NCBI GenBank assembly: GCA_021788515.1
Contig: JAJYKN010000001.1
Span: forward strand, 1-17,496
DNA: 17,496 bases
Source of the DNA: Nitrospirota bacterium
Lineage (GTDB): Bacteria; Nitrospirota; UBA9217
Direction: 5' to 3'
This document shows, piece after piece, positions 1-8,307 of this stretch (the first letter of the stretch is position 1; each line of letters begins with the position of its first letter). Position numbers and translations under genes: made by a program. The notes below the pieces were generated by a model. The model saw only the letters and a program-made list of their open reading frames with translations, did no database searches and had not been told where the DNA came from.

Positions 1-649
1 TCGTATGCCCAAGAATTGTGGTGACCGAGGAAACAATGTCCCCGGTGAGGCTGCCACTGGACTGCATCTCGCCTGCTTGTGACTTCATGCCATTCCAGAG
101 ACGCTTGATCCCCACGAACGCAGATGCCGCGGCAAATAGAGCTGTAAGAATAAACGTCACATCGATATTTGGGAAGACGGGCATAAAGAGATGGTATGCC
201 ATTTTCCCCTCGCCATTGAGTGGAACCATATCGATGTTTTTGTAAGGCATGAGGAGATAAAACAGTACCATCGGAATGGCAAAGAGCACAGGCAGGAGCT
301 TCCAATCCGTTGCGATCTTCGCGAAGAAGGGGACCATCGCCACGTGCTTGATGCTTTGTTTGCGGATGGCATTGAGCACCTCGCCCGGTTTTGCCCCACG
401 CGGGCAATAGGCCGTGCAGTCGCTGCACTGATGGCAGAGCCAGACATCTGGGCTCGCAAGGAGCTTGTCCTTCTGGCCCCACTGGGCGAGAACCATCTCT
501 TTTCGCGGGAAGGGATTCCCCTCGGGCGTCACATTACAGACCACCGAACAGGTGGCGCACTGGTAGCACTTCTTCAGAGACTCGCCGCCTCCCTTGATGA
601 TCTCGTTTACGAACGCTAAATCTGGTTTAATAATGGTTGCTTCTGACAT
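1..649 (-). CDS. qmoC: QmoC, quinone-interacting membrane-bound oxidoreductase subunit C (3' truncated by window edge)
   Basis: Membrane subunit of the QmoABC complex, which is thought to link the menaquinone pool to APS reductase. The 216 residues visible start at an ATG with a strong GGAGGA Shine-Dalgarno 7 bases upstream, and the frame stays open to the window edge. The N-terminus is an HdrC-like ferredoxin domain with two CxxCxxCxxxC clusters (Cys 28, 31, 34, 38 and 72, 75, 78, 82), the second ending CPRG, for two [4Fe-4S] centres. Hydrophobic segments follow at about 117-134 and 164-181, the start of the cytochrome-b-like part; the remaining helices lie outside the window. It follows qmoB by 125 bases, an unusually wide gap for this operon, filled by a hairpin repeat. 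The presence of qmoC instead of hdrBC is the Gram-negative sulfate-reducer arrangement. Confidence 0.95.
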   Translation of the reverse strand, partial: MSEATIIKPDLAFVNEIIKGGGESLKKCYQCATCSVVCNVTPEGNPFPRKEMVLAQWGQKDKLLASPDVWLCHQCSDCTAYCPRGAKPGEVLNAIRKQSIKHVAMVPFFAKIATDWKLLPVLFAIPMVLFYLLMPYKNIDMVPLNGEGKMAYHLFMPVFPNIDVTFILTALFAAASAFVGIKRLWNGMKSQAGEMQSSGSLTGDIVSSVTTILGHT

Positions 650-700
650 ATCTCCATCCTCCAATTACTGTGTTGGGAGTTTATTGCTCTTTCGCCTACT

Positions 701-758
701 GCGCATGGCGCATAGAGCATGGAGCATCCGCTATGCGCTTTGCGCTATGCCCTTTGCG
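701..758. repeat. Imperfect hairpin / short-period repeat between qmoB and qmoC
   Basis: The qmoB-qmoC gap contains a cluster of related short words (GCGCATGG, GCGCATAG, CTATGCGC, TTTGCGCTATG). Arms at 701-715 and 731-745 are complementary at 13 of 15 positions around a 15-base loop, and a further copy of the CTATGC..TTTGCG word continues to about 758. There is no T-run, so it does not look like an intrinsic terminator. It may be an interspersed intergenic repeat that inserted in the operon, or an RNA processing or stability element for the qmoB/qmoC junction. Which of these applies cannot be told from one copy. Confidence 0.6.
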
Positions 759-774
759 AGTCTCCGCACTCGAT

Positions 775-3009
775 TTACATGGTCCTGAACGGATTCGGTC
801 CGATCTCTCTGATCCTGGTAGCAAACTCATTGAGCATGTCCGGCAGTTTATCATACTCGTTGATGGCCACCTGCATAAGCTGGACGCGCTCGGACTCAAG
901 TTGGAGCCGGTTCAGGGTCTCACTCACCTTGCTGAAGCGGGTGTTTGCGAGTTCGCTGCCCTTGACGAAGTGGCACTGATAGTTCTCTCCATACTTGCAA
1001 CCGAGAAGCAGCATGCCGTCGGCGCCCTTGGACAGCGCGTCGGCAACCCACACCAAGTTCATTCCGCCCAGACACCGCATGGAAATGAACCGGAATGCCG
1101 GATCGATCTTCTTTCCGGCAATAGCCGCCGTGTCGAGCGCCGGGTAGGAGTCGTTCTCGCAGACCAGGCAGATGATCGTCGGCTTGTCCTCATCATCGGA
1201 GTATTCCACAGCCTTGAGCATCGAACCAACGATGTCAACGCTGTAATCCTTGAACGAAACGATGCGTTCGGGGCAGGCTCCCATGCAGGTGCCGCACCGC
1301 CGGCAGCGGTTGAGGTTGTATTTCGGAATGCCTTTTTCGTCTTCGTCGATGGCGCCGAAGGGGCACTCTTCCGTGCAGCGTTTGCAGGCCGTACACTTGA
1401 TGAGGAGAGGATCAGGATACGTCACGTCCCAGGCGCGGGGATGGACCGCGATACCGCGGGAGACATGATCGATGGCCTGGATTGCCTTGAAGGCCGCTCC
1501 GGCGCCGTCTTCCATGGCTTCGGCCATGTTCATGGGCTGATGCACGCCGCCTGCTGCATAGATGCCGGTCCTGCGCGTCTCGTACTGGAAACAGATGAAG
1601 TTGGAATCAGCGAACCCGGACGCGCCTTCAAGGGTCGGGATTTCCGGCCCCTGGCGGTAGCCGAGATTCAGGATATAATCCGGTTTGGCTGTCTGCTCAA
1701 GGTAGTTTTTCTTAGATTCGTCGCCACTGCCGGCAGCTGCTGTAAGACCGTCGGCATATTCCTGGGGACCGCGCGAGGTCGGGACCATGCCCGTTGCCAG
1801 AACAACGAGGTCTGCCTCGACCTTCACCTTTTCTCCGGTCTTTGCGCCGAAGAGCGTATTTTCCATCTCAACAAACATGTTGCCGTTTCCGGCATCGGAT
1901 ACACCGGTCACGTCAGCCTTGGTGAGCATCACACCGGGATTGTTCTGGGCCTCTTTGTAATACATCTCGGTCCTGCCAGGCGTTCTGATGTCCTTGTAGA
2001 AGATCATGGCCAGGGCGTCTTCGTTCTGGCGCACATACTGGGACTGCTTGAGCGACGTGGCGCAGCACATGGACGAACAATACGGAAGGTGGTTCGGGTC
2101 ACGCTGTCCGGCGCACTGGATAAAGGCGACCTTCAGAGCAGGCTTGCCGTCCGACGGACGGAGCAGCTTGCCGTTGTTCTTCTTTGCGATCTCTTCGAGC
2201 TCGAGGTTCGTTACTACGTTCTTCATCTTACCGTAGCCAAGATAGTCGAGCTTGTTCGCATCATAAGGCTTCCACCCGGAGGCCATGACAATTGCGCCGA
2301 TCTTCACGGACTCGCCGTTCGAGAGTGTCACGTTGTACAGGCCCGGTTGTCCATCGGTCTTGGACACGGTCGTGGACTTGTACACCTTGATGTTCGGGTT
2401 GCTCTCTACCTCTGCAACGGTCTTGTTGATGTCGGTGTCCACAATGAGCGGCTTATTAATATAGGACCCCGTGGGTATCTTTTTGTAGAGCTTGTTCACA
2501 AAACCACCGAGCTGGGCTTCCTTCTCCACGAGCACCACCTGCTGGCCCGCGCCTGCGGCGGAGAGCGCAGCGGTCATGCCGGCGATGCCGCCGCCGATGA
2601 CCAGGATCGTGCTGGTCAGGTCCGGAAGAATATTCGGTTCCGGCAGTTCCGACTTCTGGGTCTTGACAATGCCCATGGTGAGGTAGTCGTAGGCCGCATC
2701 GTTCGTTTCGTCCGTGTTCGGCTCCATGGTCCAGGCAACGAACTCGCGGATGTTGACCCGCTCCACCAGCGCACCGGGGAAGGTAAACTCAGCGGCCTTT
2801 GCACGGGGTGAGCAGGCGGCGATGATGATCGTATTGATGCCGTCCTTTGCCATGTCGTCCTTGATCAACTGAACGCCTTCAGGGCTGCACAGGGCATCGT
2901 GGGTTTTGAAATTCTGAACTTTTTTGGCTGCGCCGGAGAGCTTGTCAATATCCATCGCTTCCTTGATGCCGCATCCCTTGCATATATATACGCAGTATTT
3001 CTTCTCCAT
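775..3009 (-). CDS. qmoB: QmoB, HdrA/MvhD-like flavoprotein subunit of the Qmo complex
   Basis: Cytoplasmic FAD and iron-sulfur subunit of QmoABC (744 aa, the usual size). It has an N-terminal region with CxxxCxxC cysteines (6, 10, 13). An HdrA-like FAD domain follows with the dinucleotide motif GGGIAG at 139-144 and a second flavoprotein signature (LVVLATGMVPT, about 401-411). Two [4Fe-4S] clusters have Cys 539, 542, 545, 549 and 569, 572, 575, 579. The C-terminus is MvhD-like with Cys 614, 617, 646, 671 and 679. This fusion of HdrA and MvhD-type modules is typical of QmoB and separates it from QmoA. The start ATG has a GGAGGA site and lies 2 bases after the qmoA stop, so the two are translationally coupled. 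The reading frame is intact. Confidence 0.96.
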   Translation of the reverse strand: MEKKYCVYICKGCGIKEAMDIDKLSGAAKKVQNFKTHDALCSPEGVQLIKDDMAKDGINTIIIAACSPRAKAAEFTFPGALVERVNIREFVAWTMEPNTDETNDAAYDYLTMGIVKTQKSELPEPNILPDLTSTILVIGGGIAGMTAALSAAGAGQQVVLVEKEAQLGGFVNKLYKKIPTGSYINKPLIVDTDINKTVAEVESNPNIKVYKSTTVSKTDGQPGLYNVTLSNGESVKIGAIVMASGWKPYDANKLDYLGYGKMKNVVTNLELEEIAKKNNGKLLRPSDGKPALKVAFIQCAGQRDPNHLPYCSSMCCATSLKQSQYVRQNEDALAMIFYKDIRTPGRTEMYYKEAQNNPGVMLTKADVTGVSDAGNGNMFVEMENTLFGAKTGEKVKVEADLVVLATGMVPTSRGPQEYADGLTAAAGSGDESKKNYLEQTAKPDYILNLGYRQGPEIPTLEGASGFADSNFICFQYETRRTGIYAAGGVHQPMNMAEAMEDGAGAAFKAIQAIDHVSRGIAVHPRAWDVTYPDPLLIKCTACKRCTEECPFGAIDEDEKGIPKYNLNRCRRCGTCMGACPERIVSFKDYSVDIVGSMLKAVEYSDDEDKPTIICLVCENDSYPALDTAAIAGKKIDPAFRFISMRCLGGMNLVWVADALSKGADGMLLLGCKYGENYQCHFVKGSELANTRFSKVSETLNRLQLESERVQLMQVAINEYDKLPDMLNEFATRIREIGPNPFRTM

Positions 3010-3011
3010 CC

Positions 3012-4262
3012 CTATTTCCTCCTCAAGCTCTGGATGCTCTTCATCACCACGCCGGTGGCATCCTGCGCGGACCGCGCCACATCAACGGGGGTCTTGAGCG
3101 TCCCGGTCGCATAGATGCCCTTCGGGAGCGTTGCCTGGTCCACGAACCCGTCATCGGTCACCGGAATACCTGCGCCCTTCAGGGACCGTGCCGTGGGCTC
3201 CATGCCGGTGGCCAGCACAACCATATCGAAGGTCTCGGTGATCTTGGTCCCGCCCTGGATATCCTCGGCAGTGACCTTCACATCACCGTTGTCACCCTGC
3301 TCTATCTTGGCGACCTTGCCTTTGAGGAAGGACACGTTTTGGTCTTCCTTGATCTTGGTATAGAACCGGTTCTCGTAGAGCCCGGGAGTTCTGATGTCGA
3401 TGTAGAAGACCTTGACCTTGGAATCGGGGTAGAGTTCCCGCACGTACGATGCCTGCTTCAGCGAAGCCAGACAGCAGATGTAGGAGCAATGCGCCAGATG
3501 GTTCTCGTCACGAGATCCCGCGCACTGCACAAAGGCGATGTTCTTAACTTCCTTCCCATCGGAAGGCCGCACGATCTTGCCGGCCGTGGGTCCGTTCGGC
3601 GCCGCAATCCGCTCCATCATCATGTTCGTGATCACGTTCTGGACCTTGCCGAAGGAGAGGTTGTCCATCTTCGTGGCATCGTAGGGGTTCCATCCTGTGG
3701 CCATGACCACTGCGCCGACCTTCACCTGCACGGTCTCGGCCTTCATGTCGAGGTGGATCGCATCATACTTGCACGCCGCAACGCACTTGGCGCATGACGA
3801 GCCTTTGCAGGCCTTGCCGTCGATCACATACTGCAGCGGGAACGCCTGGTTGTGCGGGAGGTAGGCGGCCTTGGTCTTGCTCATGCCGAAATCGAAGTCG
3901 TTCGACCGCTCTACATCGCAGGCCTCTGCGCACTTGTTGCAGCCGGTGCATTTTTCGTTCACGAACCGCGGCTGTGTCTTGATGGTCACGTCAAAGTTGC
4001 CCTCGGCGCCGGAGATCTTTTCCACTTCAGCAAGGGTATAGATCTTGACCTGTCCATTGTTCTTGATTCGCTTGTACTGGATCTCGAGACCGCAGTTCGG
4101 GGGGCACATCTTCCAGAAATACTTGTTCAGCTGGGTCACCCGGCCGCCGAGATAGGGGTTCTTTTCTACGATGATAACATCGGAGCCTGCTTCCGCGGCT
4201 TCCACTGCTGCCGTGAGGCCGCTGAAGCCTCCGCCGACAACCAACACCTTATTTTCCGCCAT
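3012..4262 (-). CDS. qmoA: QmoA, HdrA-like flavoprotein subunit of the Qmo complex
   Basis: Soluble flavoprotein of QmoABC (416 aa). The N-terminal FAD motif is VVGGGFSG at 8-15, followed by YLGGRV at 37-42 and the conserved CPPNCGLE at 53-60. Ferredoxin-like cysteines lie at 105, 108, 111, 115 and 152, 157, 160, 164. A C-terminal FAD-binding signature (VVLATGMEPTARS) follows. It is clearly homologous to the middle of QmoB, for example the shared IRTPG and QCAG segments, reflecting an old duplication. The start is set by AAGGAGGA 10 bases before ATG. It is the first gene of the qmo unit: 180 bases separate it from aprA, including a terminator and a candidate promoter. Known role of the family: electron transfer from quinol towards AprAB. 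Confidence 0.96.
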   Translation of the reverse strand: MAENKVLVVGGGFSGLTAAVEAAEAGSDVIIVEKNPYLGGRVTQLNKYFWKMCPPNCGLEIQYKRIKNNGQVKIYTLAEVEKISGAEGNFDVTIKTQPRFVNEKCTGCNKCAEACDVERSNDFDFGMSKTKAAYLPHNQAFPLQYVIDGKACKGSSCAKCVAACKYDAIHLDMKAETVQVKVGAVVMATGWNPYDATKMDNLSFGKVQNVITNMMMERIAAPNGPTAGKIVRPSDGKEVKNIAFVQCAGSRDENHLAHCSYICCLASLKQASYVRELYPDSKVKVFYIDIRTPGLYENRFYTKIKEDQNVSFLKGKVAKIEQGDNGDVKVTAEDIQGGTKITETFDMVVLATGMEPTARSLKGAGIPVTDDGFVDQATLPKGIYATGTLKTPVDVARSAQDATGVVMKSIQSLRRK

Positions 4263-4305
4263 AATATCTTATTCCTCCTTAAAGGCAGCAAAACAGACAG
4301 AATTG

Positions 4306-4393
4306 CACATTGCAGATTATAAATTTGGAAATGTCGCCCGGATAGTAGGACAGATGCTTCCCATTACGTTTCAAATTTGCAATCTGTAGTGTG
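4306..4393. repeat. Long imperfect inverted repeat between aprA and qmoA
   Basis: Arms of 22 bases at 4306-4327 and 4372-4393 are complementary at 18 positions, with a few further pairs outside and inside the arms. About 44 bases separate them. The shape (small element, terminal inverted repeats, no coding capacity) fits a miniature repeat element or a large mRNA-leader hairpin. It overlaps the candidate qmoA -10. No target-site duplication was identified. Confidence 0.5.
4316..4321 (-). promoter_or_regulatory. Candidate -10 element for qmoABC
   Basis: On the minus strand a perfect TATAAT lies 53 bases before the qmoA start and downstream of the aprA terminator. No good -35 hexamer is seen 16-18 bases upstream, so it would need an activator or be a chance match in AT-rich DNA. 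It sits inside the inner end of an inverted repeat arm (4306-4327), which could act as an operator. Confidence 0.3.
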
Positions 4394-4402
4394 TAATAAA
4401 AT

Positions 4403-4430
4403 CTCCGGGGAGGGCTGCCCCTCCCCGGAG
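4403..4430 (-). terminator. Intrinsic terminator after aprA
   Basis: A perfect 12-bp GC-rich stem (CTCCGGGGAGGG paired with CCCTCCCCGGAG) closes a 4-base loop, 12 bases past the aprA stop. On the minus strand it is followed by ATTTTATTA. This is a convincing Rho-independent terminator for the adk/sat-aprBA transcript. Partial read-through into qmoA is possible. Confidence 0.8.
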
Positions 4431-4442
4431 TTGTGCATGTTC

Positions 4443-6481
4443 TTAATGTTTTACAGGAGCTGCATCTTCAACGAGCTGTACGTAGGGAACCTTCTTGACT
4501 TCCCACTTGTCAGTCGCGATGTCATACTTCGAGTTGACGAAACACTTCCAGTTCTTGTCGTCCACAAGATCGAAGTCGCCGCGATAGTAGTAGCCAGGAT
4601 ACCGTGACTCTTCCCGGAACAGGATATGGCGTGCGTGGGCCTCCACGGAAAGGATGCGATGATAGTTCTCCCAGCAGCGCATCAGTTCGTGCAGGTTGGA
4701 GGCCGCCATCTTGGAGGTGTCTTCCTTGAGCAGCTGGAGCTTACGGAGGCCTTCATCCAGCATGGTCTTGGAGGTCATGTACCAGGTCGAGATCCCGCCA
4801 AAGTACTCGTCGGAGATCTTCTGGAGCCGGGTCTGAAGCATCTTCGGCTTGATGTAGTTCGGGTTGATCTCGGGAGCCGTGGTGTAGGTCTTGTGCTTCT
4901 CGTAGACCTCGAAAGGCAGATAGAGCTCGGCTGCCAGGTGATCCGCCGTCTCCTTGATGGTCGGGGTGTAGCCCGGGTTGTCGAGCAGGAATGCAAGAGC
5001 ATTCTTAGCCGCGATACGGCCTTCTGCATGCGAACCGGAGGAGAATTTGTGTCCGGAGGCGCCGCAGATGTCACCGCACATGAACAGGCCCTTCACGGTC
5101 GACATACGGTTGTAATTGCCGGCAGGCCACTTCTTGTTCCATTCTTCAGGAGCGCCGAGATCATCGGGACCGCAGCACCAGAAGCCTGCGCAGCCCGCGT
5201 GCGAACCGAGGAGATAAGGCTCGGTCGGCATGATTTCAGACGGGACCTTGTCCGGCTCGACGTCCTGGGCGGCCCAGAGGCCGGCCTGGCCAATGGCCAT
5301 GTCGAGGAAGTCTTCCCATGCCTCTGCCTCGAGGTGCTTCACCTTCTTGGCGCCCTCTTTATCGCCGAGTTTCTCCTTGAAGGTCTTGTTGATCGCATCC
5401 ATCGCGTGATGGGTGTTCATGAGAATCGGGCCTTTGCCGAGCTTCATGTCGCGCATCATCAGGTGGTTGCGGATGGCGGTGCCGAGATTGTCAACGTACT
5501 TGCCGTACTTCGCCTTGGCTTCCGCCAGGGCTTCCGGGTTGGCGCAATAGTCTTCGCCGAGGGAGTTGGTCGCTTTGGCCTTGAAGAACAGGAACAGGCG
5601 CCCACCGGGCCGTAGCCGTCCTTGAAACGGGCGGGCACGAAGCGGTTTTCCATCATGGTCAATTCTGCGCCGGCCTGGAGGCCGAGAGCGTAACCGGAAC
5701 CGGAGTTCCATACCGGGTACCAGGCACGGCCCTGACCTTCCTGGGTCGACCGGGGACGGAACACGTTCACCGCGCCGCCGGCTGCGAGCACCATGGCTTT
5801 TGCCTTGAAGATATAAATCTTGTTCTCACGAACGCTGAAGCCGGCTGCCGCTGCAACGCGATTCGGCTCCTTCGCATCGTTGTAGAGTTTCACGATGAAC
5901 ACGCGCTCGTAGTGGTTCGTCGAGACACCGGTGGCGGCACGGTTGGACTCGAGTGCCTTCTTCGCGGCTTCCGCGACGATGACCTTGTAGGACTCGCCGT
6001 TGATCATGATCTGCCATTTGCCTGAACGGACCGGCTTGCCACCGTCCTTCAGCATGGCCTTTCCTGCTTCCTTGGCCTGGAAACCGTCGAGGGAGAAGCC
6101 GTCGTCGCCCACTTTCCAGATCGGGAGGCCCCACTCCTCAAAGAGCTGCACGGAATCATCAACGTGACGGCCGAGGTCGTAGATCAGGTCCTCACGGACG
6201 ATGCCCATGAGGTCGTTTCGCACCATCTTTACATAGTCCGCCGGATCATTCTCGCCCATATAGGTGTTGATGGCAGACAGACCCATGGCAACGGCGCCGG
6301 ACCGGTCGGTGGCGGCCTTGTCCACCATGGTGATCTTGATTTTCTTGGGGTTTGCCCAGCGCGCGCCTTCGAATGCCGCGCCGCAGCAGGCCATACCGCC
6401 GCCGATGAGGAGGAGATCGGTCTCTATTTCTTCAATCGCCGGCTTTTTGCAGAATGAAAAGGTACAAGTTTCTTTTTCCAT
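4443..6481 (-). CDS. aprA: AprA, adenylylsulfate reductase alpha subunit, interrupted by a -1 frameshift
   Basis: FAD subunit of dissimilatory APS reductase (APS + 2e- to sulfite + AMP), cytoplasmic, working with AprB. Two frames together encode about 679 aa, the family's usual length. The first part (residues 1-295, 6481-5597) starts at ATG with AAGGAGGA and contains the FAD motif LIGGGMACCGAA at 25-36 and the conserved RPRSTQEGQGRAWYPVWNSG stretch at 242-261. After GYGPVGA the frame is lost. Restoring one G near 5594/5595 turns TG-TTC into TGG-TTC and recovers the AprA sequence WFLFFKAKATN, then an intact frame to 4443. That downstream part includes SHAGCAGFWCCGP, CGDICGASGHKFSSGSHAEG and the C-terminal YPGYYYRGDFD. 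All other conserved blocks are intact, so a base-call or assembly error is more likely than a true pseudogene. If it is real, sulfate reduction here would be lost. Confidence 0.93.
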
Positions 6482-6494
6482 TAGTATATCCTCC

Positions 6495-6926
6495 TTATTT
6501 CTTGATAACCGGCATAGGCTTCGACGTCGTGAAGTAGCCAGGCTGTTTGAGTTTTGCCATATTCGCCTCGGGTTTTCCCTTGTAGGGATCGACCGAACCT
6601 TCGGCAGTGGTCCTGATCGGGAACTTGAAGCGCTTCAGGATCCCGTTCCGGAACTTGATGGTCCACATGATGGAGTCCGTACCCCGCATCGGGATCACGT
6701 TCGCACCCAGGGGGGCGAAGTCCTGATAGGCCCGGATCTCGATCGCCTGCTGCGGGCAGATCTTTACGCAGTTGTAGCACTCCCAGCACTGCTCCGGCTC
6801 CTGGTTGTAGGCCTTCATGAGATCCCTGTTCAGGGTCATGAGGTCGTTCGGGCAGATATACTGGCAAGCAGTCTTATCCTGCGCCTTGCAGCCGTCACAC
6901 TTCTCGGTAATTACATAACTCGGCAT
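6495..6926 (-). CDS. aprB: AprB, adenylylsulfate reductase beta (iron-sulfur) subunit
   Basis: Electron-transfer subunit of APS reductase (143 aa), holding two [4Fe-4S] clusters that pass electrons to the FAD of AprA. Cluster ligands are visible: Cys 10, 13, 21, 25 with the AprB-type expanded spacing, and Cys 47, 50, 53, 57 (CWECYNCVKICP). The conserved GTDSIMWTIKFRNG segment follows and then a tail that in the family wraps around AprA. Start ATG with AGGAGGT 10 bases upstream. The gene lies 13 bases before aprA and 58 bases after sat. The B-then-A order is the normal aprBA arrangement. Confidence 0.97.
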   Translation of the reverse strand: MPSYVITEKCDGCKAQDKTACQYICPNDLMTLNRDLMKAYNQEPEQCWECYNCVKICPQQAIEIRAYQDFAPLGANVIPMRGTDSIMWTIKFRNGILKRFKFPIRTTAEGSVDPYKGKPEANMAKLKQPGYFTTSKPMPVIKK

Positions 6927-6959
6927 GTTTCTGAACCTCCTATCGTTAGAGTAAAATAA

Positions 6960-6973
6960 ACTGCTTCCGCAGT
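6960..6973 (-). terminator. Small hairpin after sat, possible attenuator
   Basis: A 5-bp stem (ACTGC/GCAGT) with loop GGAA lies 12 bases beyond the sat stop and is followed on the minus strand by TTATTTTA. The stem is too short for an efficient terminator, but it could lower read-through into aprBA or mark a processing site. Confidence 0.3.
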
Positions 6974-6984
6974 CGTTTGTTGAT

Positions 6985-8232
6985 TTACTTTTTCACGTTC
7001 TCCGTATGAGTGCCCTCTGCATGGCCGTGCAGCTTGATCTCCACCTTCTCGGTGAGGCCCGCATAGTATTTCTTGAGGATTTCGAGCACTTCGGGGCGGC
7101 TGAAATGATCGGGAACGTTCTCGCCTTCGGAGAGCATTTTCCGGAGCTTGGTGCCGGACAGCATCAGCCGGTCTTCCTTGCTGTGGGGGCAGGTCCTCAT
7201 GGAGGCCATGCCGTCGCACTTGAAGCAGTAGAACGTATGGTCGATCTTCAAGGGCTGGGTCTCGAGCGCGCCCTTCGGGATCTCGTCGAAGATCTTCTGG
7301 GCGTCAAAGGGGCCGTAGTAGTCGCCGACGCCGGCATGGTCGCGGCCGACGATCAGGTGGCTGCAGCCGTAGTTCTGGCGGAAGAGCGCATGCAGGAGCG
7401 CTTCGCGGGGACCGGCATAGCGCATTTCCATGGGATAGCCGCACTGGATGGCGGAGTCCTTCACGAAGTACTTCTCCATGAGGGTGTCGATGGCATTGGC
7501 GCGGACATCGGCCGGGATATCGCCCTCTTTGAGCTTGCCCAGGATCTGGTGGATTAGGACGCCGTCCATGGTCTCGATGGCGATCTTGGCGAGGTACTCA
7601 TGGGAGCGGTGCATGGGGTTCCGGGTCTGGAACGCCGCGATCGTGCTCCAGCCCTTCTCCTCGAACATCTTCCGGGTCTGGGCCGGGGTCATGTAGATGC
7701 CCTTGAAGGTCTCGGGGAAATGGGCCTCGGACAGGACCTTGACCGGACCGGCCAGGTTGAAGTCAGGCTGGTTCATGACCTTCTGAACGCCGGGGTGGCC
7801 GGCAATGTCATTGGTGCGGAAGATCTGTTTGCACTCGTGTTCTTTGTCGGTCTTGGACATGGCGTACTTCTCGGCCACTTTCATGGTGGCCATGAGCGTG
7901 CCGGACTCCTCGTCCACGAGGGCGATCTCTTCATTCTTCTTGAGGGAGCCCGCGAACTCCGCCGACGCCGAGAGCGTCACCGGGACCGGCCAGAACGTGC
8001 CGTCCGCCAGCTTGTACTTGTCGCAGACACCTTTCCAGTCCTTCCTGGTCATGAAGCCCGTAAGCGGGGTGAAGGCGCCGATTCCCATCATCACGAGATC
8101 TGCAGTTTCGCGCGATGAAATTTTGAGCTGCTTCAGTTTCGCTGCCTTCTTGACTTCTTTCTGAAGGGCCGCGCCGCTGAGAAGAAGCGGCATGAGCTTC
8201 TTCTTTTTACCATGAGGTTTTACCAAAGCCAT
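6985..8232 (-). CDS. sat: Sat, dissimilatory sulfate adenylyltransferase (ATP sulfurylase)
   Basis: Activates sulfate: ATP + sulfate to APS + PPi, the first cytoplasmic step of sulfate respiration (also run in reverse by sulfur oxidisers). The protein has 415 aa, the single-domain prokaryotic type without an APS kinase extension. It has the ATP-binding motif [10 protein letters not shown] at 202-211, GRDHAGVG at 296-303, and a zinc-binding-type set Cys 336, Cys 339, Cys 348, His 350 (FYCFKC...CPH). The conserved [10 protein letters not shown] lies at 52-61. Start ATG with AAGGAGGA. It lies 75 bases after adk and 58 before aprB. With aprBA and qmo next to it, a respiratory rather than assimilatory role is well supported. 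Confidence 0.97.
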   Translation of the reverse strand: MALVKPHGKKKKLMPLLLSGAALQKEVKKAAKLKQLKISSRETADLVMMGIGAFTPLTGFMTRKDWKGVCDKYKLADGTFWPVPVTLSASAEFAGSLKKNEEIALVDEESGTLMATMKVAEKYAMSKTDKEHECKQIFRTNDIAGHPGVQKVMNQPDFNLAGPVKVLSEAHFPETFKGIYMTPAQTRKMFEEKGWSTIAAFQTRNPMHRSHEYLAKIAIETMDGVLIHQILGKLKEGDIPADVRANAIDTLMEKYFVKDSAIQCGYPMEMRYAGPREALLHALFRQNYGCSHLIVGRDHAGVGDYYGPFDAQKIFDEIPKGALETQPLKIDHTFYCFKCDGMASMRTCPHSKEDRLMLSGTKLRKMLSEGENVPDHFSRPEVLEILKKYYAGLTEKVEIKLHGHAEGTHTENVKK

Positions 8233-8267
8233 AACAAGTTCCTCCTTATAAAGAATTTAAATTTTAA

Positions 8268-8298
8268 ATAGGTCCAATAGGTCCTTAAGAGGGCCTAT
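8268..8298. repeat. Short direct/inverted repeats in the adk-sat gap
   Basis: ATAGGTCC occurs twice, at 8268-8275 and 8277-8284, and a related inverted word (GGGCCTAT) follows at 8291-8298. The cluster lies in an AT-rich 75-base spacer. It may be a remnant of an intergenic repeat or a weak hairpin. No clear terminator or promoter is formed. Confidence 0.35.
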
Positions 8299-8307
8299 GA
8301 TGATCCT

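Noticed and set aside
637..2811. Very long open frame on the plus strand opposite qmoB (724 codons)
   Set aside because: It is the antisense shadow of qmoB in GC-rich codons. The minus strand encodes a full, motif-complete QmoB with a good ribosome site, while the plus frame has no recognisable domain.
5590..5605. Programmed ribosomal frameshift in aprA
   Set aside because: No slippery heptamer or adjacent stimulatory structure is visible, and AprA is not known to use recoding.
4626..5615. 329-codon open frame on the plus strand opposite aprA
   Set aside because: Antisense shadow of the conserved AprA C-terminal part.
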